Assembly: GCA_020425695.1 (NCBI GenBank)
Contig: JAGQRE010000013.1
Location: 13,421 to 45,754, forward strand
DNA from: Planctomycetota bacterium
GTDB taxonomy: Bacteria; Planctomycetota; UBA8742; UBA2392
Direction: 5' to 3'
DNA: 32,334 nucleotides
In this document: positions 1 through 6,629 of the stretch, piece after piece
How positions within the stretch are numbered: position 1 is the stretch's first letter
Layout: each line of letters begins with the position of its first letter
The notes under the pieces: generated by a model
The model's input: only the letters and a program-made list of their open reading frames with translations
Databases searched by the model: none
Told to the model about the DNA's origin: nothing
Position numbers and translations under genes: made by a program

Positions 1-30
1 GTATCGACGCCTATGTTCTTAACAGATAAG

Positions 31-53
31 CCCGCGCCTTGAAACAGCGCGGG
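31..53 (-). terminator. Hairpin downstream of the response regulator gene
   Basis: A 7-bp perfect stem (CCCGCGC / GCGCGGG) with a 9-nt loop lies 27 nt beyond the stop codon of the minus-strand response regulator gene. The U-tract on the minus strand is weak, so this is a probable rather than certain terminator. Confidence 0.45.
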
Positions 54-80
54 GGTAAAGAGGCTGCTGCGTATGCGTTA

Positions 81-497
81 CTATTTTGATTCGTCGTTGC
101 GTACTCGTTGGGCTTCTTCGGCGATAGCTGCGCTTACGAGTTTCGTGAACTCTTCCGGCGAAAACGGGCGGGCGAGAAAGGCATAGATACCCATCATCAC
201 TGCACGCTCCAACTCGTTGGGGTGAATCTCGCCCGTAAGCAAAAGGATGGGCGTGTTGCGGTGTTCGGGAGCCTGACGGATGAGACTGATGAGGTCGATG
301 CCTGAGCCATCGGGCAGACTGTAGTCGACAATCACGACGTCAGGAGCGTTCTGAACAAGCACCGACTCGGCGTCTTCGAGGGTTGATACCCGATAGCAAG
401 TGGCACCCAGGGCTTCGACCAGTGGTGTACATTGCGAGGTGGACTCGGAGTCGTCTTCAATAACCAGGACGACGCTTTGTCTGGCGGATTCATTCAT
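81..497 (-). CDS. Single-domain response regulator (CheY-like receiver)
   Basis: 138-residue protein that is almost entirely a receiver domain. It has the acidic pair in VIEDD (residues 14-16), phosphoacceptor Asp58 in VIVDYS, and Thr88 in LLTGE. The usual conserved Lys before Pro is Arg110 (LARPFS), a notable substitution. There is no output domain, so it probably acts by protein-protein contact in a phosphorelay; its kinase is not adjacent. I chose the ATG at 497 because it has a GGGAG about 8 nt upstream and starts directly before the domain. The frame stays open up to a TTG at 746, but that would begin inside the terminator hairpin of the upstream gene. A perfect TTGACA on the minus strand at 536-541 could be a -35 element, although no good -10 follows it. 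Confidence 0.85.
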   Translation of the reverse strand: MNESARQSVVLVIEDDSESTSQCTPLVEALGATCYRVSTLEDAESVLVQNAPDVVIVDYSLPDGSGIDLISLIRQAPEHRNTPILLLTGEIHPNELERAVMMGIYAFLARPFSPEEFTKLVSAAIAEEAQRVRNDESK

Positions 498-729
498 TGA
501 ACTGGCTCCCACACGAGCACCTTCGTGGGCAATGTTGTCAAAGTGTCCGGTTAAGTCCAGCGCCAGTTGTTCGTCTTCGAATGAGTGACTTACATCGAAA
601 ACACCTGTTACTGCCTTTGGTAGTTGTAACACCGGGCACTGTGCACAATCTGCTGAAGAATAGCATACCCCGCGAACCGGATGAAAACCAATCATCACGT
701 AAGAAAACTTGCGGCAATCGAAATCGAAC

Positions 730-759
730 AACGGGGAGAGGACCAACCCCCTCCCCGTT
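730..759 (-). terminator. Hairpin after the chorismate mutase-DAHP synthase gene
   Basis: Perfect 9-bp inverted repeat AACGGGGAG / CTCCCCGTT with a 12-nt loop, 26 nt past the stop of the DAHP synthase gene on the minus strand. It has no strong U-tract. It likely ends the aromatic operon and separates it from the response regulator gene. Confidence 0.5.
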
Positions 760-784
760 GCAGTTGCGAGACAGTAAACGTCTG

Positions 785-1939
785 CTAATAGCGAGTTCGC
801 ACAAGTTGCAACTCATCGGTGATTCCTCGTAGCTGACTCGGACTCAAGGCCTGGCGTTTGTCGCAGAGTGCGTTTTCACGACATGGATGCATCTCGACAA
901 TCAACCCGTCTGCACCAACGGCGTGGGCAGCCCGGCACAATGGAGCGATCAACTCATCACGCCCGGCAGCGTGGCTGGGGTCAACAATGACCGGCAAATG
1001 GGTCAACTCGCGAAGCGCAGCGACACTTGACAGGTCAAGTGTATTGCGCGTCTCGCGCTCGAACGTCCGCAACCCGCGTTCGCACAGGATGACGTTCGGG
1101 TTGCCCGCGAGCAGAATGTACTCGGCTGCGCACAGCCATTCCCGAATGGTAGCGCCAGGACCGCGCTTCAGCAGGATGGGTCGGCCGGTGCGTGCGCATG
1201 CCCGAAGCAACGGCACGTTCTGCATGTTGCGAGCCCCGATCTGAAGCAGGTCGGCGCGGCACGCAATGTCATCGGCATGCGCGGGGGCGAGGACTTCAGT
1301 TACCGTACTCATGCCCCGCGAATGGGCTGCATCAGCCAGCCATTCGAGCGCTCGAAGCCCGTGGCCCTGGAAGTCGTACGGGCTTGTCCGTGGTTTGAAC
1401 GCGCCGCCTCGCAGGATGCGGACGCCAGCTGCACGCGCATGGTCAGCGGCTTCGTTTATCTGTGCTTCCGACTCGACGGCACAGGGGCCGCCAATCACTT
1501 CAAACAGCCCGCCGCCGAATTGCGCTTCGCCAACATTCACAACGGTTACGGACCGTCCGAGCTCCCAGCGAGCGAGGCGGAAGGCATCTGAATCAGGCGG
1601 CGTGACACGCTGCGTTTTGTCGTTCGGTACTTCGATCTGTCGCTCAAACGCCAGACGTGCGAGTACCTGAAACAACTCGCGGATGGTTCGCGCGGAAAGT
1701 CCGAGAGTTTCACCGAGACGGCGAAGCTCCTCGGCATGGTGCTGTTCTCTTTCGGCGTCATGCACCGTCTTTTCGGCAATGCGCTTGGCGAGCCCGATGT
1801 CTTTCGCAACCCTTGCGCGCTCGGCCAGTAGTTGAAGTAGTCGTTCATCGATTCGGTTGATCGAGGCGCGCAGTGCACCGAAGACGAGAAAATCGTCTCC
1901 AGCGACCGGGGCCCCAGCAGTAATGGTTTTGGTTGTCAT
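785..1939 (-). CDS. aroF: Chorismate mutase-DAHP synthase fusion
   Basis: 384-residue bifunctional shikimate-pathway enzyme. Residues about 20-101 form an AroQ-type chorismate mutase helix bundle, with LRASINRID, the RARVAKDIGLAK segment, HDAERE and FERQ all conserved. Residues about 145-380 form a type I-beta DAHP synthase with the metal-binding Cys153 in GGPCAVES, LKRGPGAT, IVDPSHAAG and the terminal EMHP motif. In this family the mutase domain commonly gives feedback control by chorismate or prephenate (family knowledge). The gene starts 11 nt after the stop of the prephenate dehydratase-like gene, so the two are co-transcribed behind the leader-peptide attenuator. The segment usually read as HPDPxxALSDGxQSL is HPCRENALCDKRQAL here, with extra cysteines. 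The symbol is chosen by function; aroG or aroA(Q) names are also used. Confidence 0.93.
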   Translation of the reverse strand: MTTKTITAGAPVAGDDFLVFGALRASINRIDERLLQLLAERARVAKDIGLAKRIAEKTVHDAEREQHHAEELRRLGETLGLSARTIRELFQVLARLAFERQIEVPNDKTQRVTPPDSDAFRLARWELGRSVTVVNVGEAQFGGGLFEVIGGPCAVESEAQINEAADHARAAGVRILRGGAFKPRTSPYDFQGHGLRALEWLADAAHSRGMSTVTEVLAPAHADDIACRADLLQIGARNMQNVPLLRACARTGRPILLKRGPGATIREWLCAAEYILLAGNPNVILCERGLRTFERETRNTLDLSSVAALRELTHLPVIVDPSHAAGRDELIAPLCRAAHAVGADGLIVEMHPCRENALCDKRQALSPSQLRGITDELQLVRTRY

Positions 1940-1950
1940 TTCAGTTCTTT

Positions 1951-2592
1951 CTACTTACTGGCACAGGCGTTCTTGCCTGTGGTCGCAACGCATGCGTCGC
2001 GACGATTGTCTTGGTTGAGGGCTGCCTCAGCGGTTTTCCGCGCGAGCAGCCTGAATGTCGTGCGGTTGTCCGCACGATCCTGCACCGGGCCTTCGATCGG
2101 GTACAAACCGGTCGCGCTACCGATACGTATCGGCCCCAGCACGCCAACGTGGCGGAGCCGACTGCCCAGAAAATCCGGTGCGGCACGTGCACCGTCGTCA
2201 ACGATTCGTACTTCAAGCCCGGACCTCTCGATCCACTTTTCACATTGGTCCGCCACCTGCGGGTGCGCCCACGCGACGCGTAACTCGGCACGGAGTACGC
2301 CCGGCACCGCCAGCAGGTAGTGCTCAACGGGCAGCGTGATTTCGCCGAGACTGTCGAAGTCCCTGCAAGCATCCAGTGCGTCGTGAATATCGCCCGTGGT
2401 CGAGTTGTGGATCGGCAGAAGCAACAAGTCCGCCTGGGCGTTTGCGAGTGCCGCCGCGGCTTCGGCGAAACTTGCAAACGGCCAGCCGATAAATCGCTCA
2501 GCCAACAATCTCAACCCTGCACGTTCAGAGTGGCACCCCGGGCCACCCTGGTAGGCAACCCTCACGGTTCGTCGTGATTCCAATGTCGGCAT
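1951..2592 (-). CDS. pheA: Prephenate dehydratase-like protein without ACT domain
   Basis: 213-residue protein resembling the catalytic domain of prephenate dehydratase, which turns prephenate into phenylpyruvate in Phe synthesis. Recognisable parts are VAYQGGPGCHSERA near residue 13, AHPQVADQC at 109-117 and the DNRTTF motif at 175-180. Two signature motifs differ: PIENS reads PIHNS (residues 60-64) and TRF reads TTF (178-180), keeping the Thr but losing the Arg. The C-terminal ACT domain that binds Phe in most homologues is missing; only about 30 residues follow the catalytic domain. The start has a strong GGGAGA site 7-8 nt upstream. It is the first gene of the operon with the DAHP synthase fusion and lies directly behind a Phe/Tyr leader and terminator, which may supply the control that the ACT domain normally gives. 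It could be an active divergent enzyme or a catalytically altered homologue. Confidence 0.75.
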   Translation of the reverse strand: MPTLESRRTVRVAYQGGPGCHSERAGLRLLAERFIGWPFASFAEAAAALANAQADLLLLPIHNSTTGDIHDALDACRDFDSLGEITLPVEHYLLAVPGVLRAELRVAWAHPQVADQCEKWIERSGLEVRIVDDGARAAPDFLGSRLRHVGVLGPIRIGSATGLYPIEGPVQDRADNRTTFRLLARKTAEAALNQDNRRDACVATTGKNACASK

Positions 2593-2616
2593 GTCGGTAT
2601 CTCCCTGGTTCAGTTC

Positions 2617-2649
2617 AAAAGAAAAGGCCCGCTCGTTTGAGCGGGCCTT
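2617..2649 (-). terminator. Attenuator terminator of the aromatic operon
   Basis: Perfect 11-bp stem AAGGCCCGCTC / GAGCGGGCCTT (2624-2634 with 2639-2649) with a 4-nt loop, followed on the minus strand by TTCTTTTG. It lies between the leader peptide stop and the ribosome site of the prephenate dehydratase-like gene, so it would stop transcription before the operon. The 5' arm contains GCCCGC (2641-2646), which can pair instead with GCGGGC inside the leader peptide coding region (2688-2693). That is a candidate antiterminator, with a short 6-bp core. Confidence 0.85.
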
Positions 2650-2673
2650 GCGTCGGTCAGGTATGAATCCTGT

Positions 2674-2745
2674 TTAGCCGCACGCACGCCCGCACCCACC
2701 AAAGTAGGCATAAGCGAGCGCGAAAATGTTGCGTGTACGGTTCAT
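2674..2745 (-). CDS. Phe/Tyr leader peptide of the aromatic operon
   Basis: 23-codon ORF starting at an ATG with GAGAG 5 nt upstream and ending in TAA. The product begins MNRTRNIF and continues ALAYAYFGG, so it has Phe8, Tyr12, Tyr14 and Phe15, four aromatic codons within eight. It sits between a promoter-like sequence and an intrinsic terminator, directly ahead of genes for DAHP synthesis and prephenate dehydration. By analogy with the enterobacterial pheA and pheST leaders, stalling at Phe or Tyr codons when the charged tRNAs are scarce would favour readthrough. The leader role is inferred from layout and composition. The ORF is too short for routine gene calling. Confidence 0.8.
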   Translation of the reverse strand: MNRTRNIFALAYAYFGGCGRACG

Positions 2746-2764
2746 GATTTCTCTCAGGGCAGGA

Positions 2765-2792
2765 ACGATAGCGAGTTGCATTGACGGGTCAA
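2765..2792 (-). promoter_or_regulatory. Promoter of the aromatic operon with overlapping palindrome
   Basis: On the minus strand TTGACC (2787-2792) and TATCGT (2765-2770) are separated by 16 nt, placing the start site near 2758, about 13 nt ahead of the leader ATG. The -35 region is part of a perfect palindrome TTGAC-GG-GTCAA (2781-2792), which could be an operator. Confidence 0.5.
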
Positions 2793-2858
2793 GTGGCATT
2801 GCCAGATATCGGAACTGAGGCGTCAGAAAGTCGTTGAGGCTTCAAACACTATTCAAGC

Positions 2859-3572
2859 TCACTTCGTAATCTTGAATTCGCTGTCCTCGACGTCGCTGTC
2901 GAGCTTCGTGTCCTTGAACTCGTACAGCGTGTAGCCGGCTTCTTCATCGCCCTCGGCCAATGGCTCGACGATCTTCACGGACGCGATCTCTGCTTCTTTC
3001 TTGCCGAACTTCACTTCGATGCTCGCGATGAACTTTTTGACGATCTCCTTCTTCGGAACCATCTTCAGCTTTACCGGATCGCGTGCTTCGATGGTGACCG
3101 TGTAGTCGTCCTTCAGCTTCGTGAACTCGCCCTTGAACCAGGTGAACAGTTGTTTCACGACGGCATCCAGCCCGCGGTCGTCACCAAGCTTGAAGTTCTC
3201 GACACGGTTTGTGCTTTCGGACCACTTCTTGCCGTTGTCGCCGGTGACCACGAGAATCGACTTGTGCGGCTTCGTGTACTCCCATCGCACGTGGTCCGGC
3301 TTTTTGAAAACGAACTTTCCGTTCGACTTGATCTCGTCGCCGAAGAGGGGCAGGTACTTTGTCTGTTCGAAGTTGCCCTTGAAGTCCTTGTGTTCTTTGT
3401 GGGACTTCTCAATGCGCTTGAGTAGGTCGTCCAGCGTCTCCGGCTTTTTGTCGTCCGTGTTCTCTTCGGACTTGGCTTCGGTCTTCGCCTCTTTGGCCGA
3501 CGTGTCTTCTTGTGCACGTACCAAGGAACTTGTCGTGAGTAGCAAGAGCAGAGCAATCATCCAGTAGCGCAT
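2859..3572 (-). CDS. lolA: Outer-membrane lipoprotein carrier protein LolA
   Basis: 237-residue periplasmic chaperone of the LolA family, which carries lipoproteins from the inner-membrane LolCDE complex to the outer membrane. Residues 1-20 are a signal peptide (hydrophobic MIALLLLLTTSSL, likely cut after VRA). A charged Lys/Glu-rich linker of about 25 residues follows. The LolA fold starts near LDDLLKRIEKS, with the typical segment FKGNFEQTKYLPLFGDEIKS and the FKKPDHVRWEY strand, in which Arg and Trp are typical of the family. The start has AAGGAG 7 nt upstream. It lies 72 nt downstream of the polysaccharide deacetylase gene on the same strand and may share its transcript. Its stop codon is TGA. 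Confidence 0.88.
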   Translation of the reverse strand: MRYWMIALLLLLTTSSLVRAQEDTSAKEAKTEAKSEENTDDKKPETLDDLLKRIEKSHKEHKDFKGNFEQTKYLPLFGDEIKSNGKFVFKKPDHVRWEYTKPHKSILVVTGDNGKKWSESTNRVENFKLGDDRGLDAVVKQLFTWFKGEFTKLKDDYTVTIEARDPVKLKMVPKKEIVKKFIASIEVKFGKKEAEIASVKIVEPLAEGDEEAGYTLYEFKDTKLDSDVEDSEFKITK

Positions 3573-3644
3573 TTGGTACTCCTTCCGGCTTGGATCATAT
3601 CGCAGATTGAGCGCTCGGGCGCGTGCCGAAATTCTGGCAGCAGG

Positions 3645-4472
3645 CTATCGTTTCATCTCGCCGTCTGTGGGCACGGGGTCCTTGTACGGCGGGATCTTCA
3701 GCAATTCGTCGAGGCGAAGAATCTCGAAGCCTCGGGCACGCAGTCCGTCAATAATCACGGGCAGCGCGTCCACGGTGGCGCTGCGATCGTCGCTTCCCTG
3801 AAGCCCGGCGCCATCGTGCAGCAGTATCACGCCGCCCGGCCTGGCCTTGTCGACGATGCGTTCGGCAATTTTTGCCGCATTGCCGGAGACGGCGTCAAAA
3901 CCTCTTACCTGCCAACCAACGGCGACCATGCTCTCCTGCGTCAGGATGTCGCCCAGCGCCGGGTTCTTGAACCCGTGGGGGGCGCGATACATGCGCGGCT
4001 CCTGGCCGATGCATTGCTTGATTGCCTTGTTGGTGTCGTTGACCTCTTGGCGCAGGCGTTTGTGCAGGCTGAAGTTGATCCACATGGCGTGGCTGTCGCT
4101 GTGGTTTCCCAGCATGTGCCCACTCTGATGAATTTCATGCACAAGGTCCGGGTTCTCGATAACGCGGTGCCCAACCGCGAAGAACGCGGCCTTCACACCT
4201 TTGTCGGCAAGAACCTTGAGGACTTCGGGCGTGAATCGTGGGTCCGGGCCATCGTCGAAGGTCAACGCGACGGCCTTGATCGGCTCAGGCGCGCGCCAGA
4301 CGGTGTCGGCCCACAGGCTGGAGTTCACGTTGAACACACCCCATGAGATCCAGCCAAGCGTGAGCAGCAGAATTACTGCGGCGCCAATCCAGCCGTCAGC
4401 CCCCGCCCCGAAACGCAGCGAGGCCAGCATGCCCATGATGGCGACTACTTTGATGAACAACGCCTTGACCAT
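3645..4472 (-). CDS. Membrane-anchored polysaccharide deacetylase (NodB domain)
   Basis: 275-residue protein. One or two hydrophobic segments (about residues 5-48) anchor it in the inner membrane, with a NodB/carbohydrate esterase 4 domain outside at about 65-260. The catalytic motifs are complete: TFDDGP (Asp73, Asp74), HSDSH (His124, His128), RAPHG (Arg163, Pro165) and LLHDG (His219, Asp220). Such enzymes remove N-acetyl groups from peptidoglycan, chitin-like or exopolysaccharide substrates using a metal; the substrate cannot be read from the sequence. The gene is followed by lolA on the same strand, which agrees with an envelope role. No strong ribosome site precedes the ATG at 4472. Confidence 0.9.
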   Translation of the reverse strand: MVKALFIKVVAIMGMLASLRFGAGADGWIGAAVILLLTLGWISWGVFNVNSSLWADTVWRAPEPIKAVALTFDDGPDPRFTPEVLKVLADKGVKAAFFAVGHRVIENPDLVHEIHQSGHMLGNHSDSHAMWINFSLHKRLRQEVNDTNKAIKQCIGQEPRMYRAPHGFKNPALGDILTQESMVAVGWQVRGFDAVSGNAAKIAERIVDKARPGGVILLHDGAGLQGSDDRSATVDALPVIIDGLRARGFEILRLDELLKIPPYKDPVPTDGEMKR

Positions 4473-4522
4473 GTTGCAATCGTCGATGGATCAGGGGGTG
4501 TGGTCAATGGGCTGAAATGCAA

Positions 4523-4548
4523 CGATGGCCGCCAAGGGGCGACCATCG
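4523..4548 (-). terminator. Hairpin after the RsbW-like gene
   Basis: CGATGGCCGCC and GGCGACCATCG pair over 10 of 11 positions around a 4-nt loop, starting 24 nt past the RsbW-like stop on the minus strand. Only a weak T-run follows, so it is a probable terminator or an RNA 3'-end stabiliser. Confidence 0.45.
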
Positions 4549-4571
4549 ATCATGAATCGTCAAAGTCTGAC

Positions 4572-5021
4572 TTAGTTAGCGCCCGGTTCCTGTTCTTCGT
4601 ACAGGAACTTGATCATCTCGATTTCGCTCTGGAATCCCTTACGGAAGATGTAGGTGAACTCGTCGACTACTCGCCGAATGAGGAAGGTACCGAGTTCTGT
4701 CTTCTTGGCGCGGGTGAATTCCTTGAGCAGCTCCTCGCGGGTGATTTCGCCGACATCGTAGTCGTTGGCTGTATCCGCAATGTGGCACTTGACCCGTGTG
4801 GGGTCGATATCGATCAGCAGGCGCAAGTTGCCCGTGGCGCCTTGTTCTTTCGCATTCAGGATGATGCTGCTGCAGGCTTCGTCGATGGCGATGACAACCT
4901 GGCGAGCAACCTTCTCGGCCAGCTTGCCTTCTGAAAGGACTTCGCGCACAAATTCTCGCAGCGGTGCCAGCGACCGAGTGTCGATGGGTACGTCCAATTC
5001 CCGGCGAGTTGTTTGAATCAT
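4572..5021 (-). CDS. RsbW-like HATPase-fold protein with degenerate ATP site
   Basis: 149-residue protein with the fold pattern of anti-sigma factor/Ser-Thr kinases of the RsbW/SpoIIAB type: an N-terminal strand, then IAIDEACSSIILNA (the N-box helix, 44-57), IADTANDYD (the G1 box, 82-89) and GTFLIRRVVDEFTY (the G2 region, 111-124). Glu48 of the N-box is kept, but the Mg-binding Asn is Ser52. The Gly residues of the DxGxG box are Ala85 and Asp87. It may therefore bind ATP poorly or act as a non-catalytic partner-switch protein. No anti-sigma antagonist (STAS domain) or sigma factor gene is adjacent. A good promoter lies about 115-140 nt upstream. Confidence 0.7.
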   Translation of the reverse strand: MIQTTRRELDVPIDTRSLAPLREFVREVLSEGKLAEKVARQVVIAIDEACSSIILNAKEQGATGNLRLLIDIDPTRVKCHIADTANDYDVGEITREELLKEFTRAKKTELGTFLIRRVVDEFTYIFRKGFQSEIEMIKFLYEEQEPGAN

Positions 5022-5042
5022 GGTAGTTCTGTCTCAGGACCA

Positions 5043-5078
5043 ACGGAATGCAAGATTTTGACGAGACTCACATTCCGT
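5043..5078. repeat. Inverted repeat in the 5' leader of the RsbW-like gene
   Basis: ACGGAATG (5043-5050) and CATTCCGT (5071-5078) form an 8-bp perfect inverted repeat with 20 nt between the arms. It lies between the promoter and the start codon of the RsbW-like gene and could be an operator or an RNA hairpin. Confidence 0.4.
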
Positions 5079-5134
5079 AAACCAATTGCTCAAGAGAGTG
5101 CTATTCTTCGCCACGAAGGCAAGCGCAATCCATA

Positions 5135-5163
5135 TATTTACCACCTGCCAACACTATGTGCAA
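5135..5163 (-). promoter_or_regulatory. Sigma-70-like promoter of the RsbW-like gene
   Basis: Minus-strand TTGCAC (5158-5163) and TAAATA (5135-5140) with an ideal 17-nt spacer. The predicted 5' leader is about 105 nt long and contains the inverted repeat at 5043-5078. Confidence 0.55.
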
Positions 5164-5200
5164 ATCGTGCGATTGGAATTGCTTCAAAATTCGTACATTC

Positions 5201-5887
5201 TCAGCGCGGCGTTGCACCCGTAAGTGCTTCTACAAGTGCTTCTTCTGACTGGGCTTTCGGTGATTTCCACCAATCAACCTGCAGCCAGAACGGCTGCGGC
5301 AGATCTTTTGTTTCAAGTCCCTGGCGTGCCATTGCACTTTTCAGTGTTCTCGGCCAGCGGCGGGGTTCACCTTCCGAATCTTCAACTAGTACGAGGTAGT
5401 CCACACGTTTAAGCGCGGGCAAGACACTTGCCTTCACGCCTCGAGTTTTCTGAGGCCACAAAAGAACAACAGTGCCGCCAAAGTCGTTCACCGTCGCAGC
5501 CGAATTGCCCTCCAGAATCAATGGCCGGTTCGCATCAAACCGCTTCAAGGCCGTCTTGAGCGCAAATTCGAACACGTGGGGCGCGGCTCGGAGCCACAGG
5601 ACCGGGTTGGCCCCGGCCTTCAGCATTCGGTCAGAGTCTTTGCCGGGCGTGTGCAAGGTTGCCTCGTCCGTCACCAGTTCAAACCCCGCTGGCGCGGGTG
5701 CACAACCGTCACAGTTGTCGTCGCCCTGTTCGTTGACTCCATGAACAGGGCAGTGCGATTCGCGGTGAAAGCGCGTGATTTTGAGAGCCTGTGCGCCCTT
5801 CAGCCCGGTAATCAAACGGCAGGCCAGCTCGGTCTTTCCGCAGTTTGCACTGGGTGCGGCAATAATGATCGGCTTGTTGGCGGGCAT
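5201..5887 (-). CDS. MobB-like P-loop protein with a Cys/His cluster
   Basis: 228-residue protein whose N-terminus (PIIIAAPSANCGKTEL, Lys18-Thr19) is a variant Walker A loop with the first Gly replaced by Pro12. The overall arrangement, with LEGNSA near residue 125, recalls MobB, which binds GTP in molybdenum cofactor maturation. Inserted after the P-loop strand is a Cys/His cluster: HCPVHG (His45, Cys46, His49) and CDGC (Cys59, Cys62). This could bind zinc or an iron-sulfur cluster. moaC lies 4 kb away, but there is no direct operon link. The start is 38 nt or more from the divergent membrane-protein gene. I cannot assign the exact function; a Moco role is only suggested. Confidence 0.55.
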   Translation of the reverse strand: MPANKPIIIAAPSANCGKTELACRLITGLKGAQALKITRFHRESHCPVHGVNEQGDDNCDGCAPAPAGFELVTDEATLHTPGKDSDRMLKAGANPVLWLRAAPHVFEFALKTALKRFDANRPLILEGNSAATVNDFGGTVVLLWPQKTRGVKASVLPALKRVDYLVLVEDSEGEPRRWPRTLKSAMARQGLETKDLPQPFWLQVDWWKSPKAQSEEALVEALTGATPR

Positions 5888-5961
5888 AGTTCAAGCTTAA
5901 CACCTCTTGCGACAATTGCTTCCCGTTGACCGCGACCTCCGGCTGGTTCAATCTGCTGTCG

Positions 5962-6522
5962 ATGTCCACACGACTCCTTCACTTTCGTTTGACCTTCGCT
6001 GCGCTGAGCTTGATCGCTCTGCTGCTGGCGGCACTGATGGAGAACGCCTGGCTGGCAGGGCCCGGGGTAATCGCTGCGGTTGTCTCTGAACTCATCGGGC
6101 TGGTTCAGTCGCGTATCCGCTTCGACCTGCCCGTTGAGCGAACGTTCCGGGGTGCGGCGGAATCTTTGCCGGCGTTGGGTGTGGCGGCCTTTGAACCCTA
6201 TGCAATCGGAGTGACTGTGGCCGTCGTTGTCTTTGCTTTGATGGCGAACGGCATGGACACAGTGAAACGTGCGCAGGGGCGTGGCTCCGAGCGTCGCATG
6301 AGTGAGACGCTACGACGCGTCGTCACGTCGCTGGCTACCGCGTCATTGCTCTGGATGCCTCTCGCTGCAACGACGGATTTTGACCTCGGTGCCCGCGCAG
6401 GGCTGGATTCGCACTTGGTGATCGGCGTAGCTTTTGTCGCTGTCGGGCTCGCCGGAACAATCGCGCTGCTGGATTCGTTGATTTCTGTCAAAGGTGCCAA
6501 TGCCGGAAACGTTGACACCTAG
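5962..6522 (+). CDS. Integral membrane protein of unknown function
   Basis: 186-residue protein with about five hydrophobic segments, near LTFAALSLIALLLAALM, GPGVIAAVVSELIGLVQ, EPYAIGVTVAVVVFALM, VVTSLATASLLWMPLA and LVIGVAFVAVGLAGTIALL. A basic loop with RRMSETLRR lies between the third and fourth. I recognise no family. The ATG at 5962 was chosen over the in-frame TTG at 5926, because it gives a short basic N-terminus just before the first membrane segment. It is divergent from the MobB-like gene and about 107 nt ahead of the pilB-type gene. Confidence 0.65.
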   Translation: MSTRLLHFRLTFAALSLIALLLAALMENAWLAGPGVIAAVVSELIGLVQSRIRFDLPVERTFRGAAESLPALGVAAFEPYAIGVTVAVVVFALMANGMDTVKRAQGRGSERRMSETLRRVVTSLATASLLWMPLAATTDFDLGARAGLDSHLVIGVAFVAVGLAGTIALLDSLISVKGANAGNVDT

Positions 6523-6629
6523 GGCTTTGCGGGTACAGTAGCGGGGCGTAGACTACCAGCAGAACCCCCAATCCGTAGACTGTCGGGCGCGAGTCCGCCA
6601 CCTCGTTCGCGTCGCTTGAGGAACACTGC

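Noticed and set aside
498..746. N-terminal extension of the response regulator frame to a TTG start
   Set aside because: It would start within the terminator hairpin of the upstream gene, and the receiver domain begins naturally at the ATG at 497 with a ribosome site.
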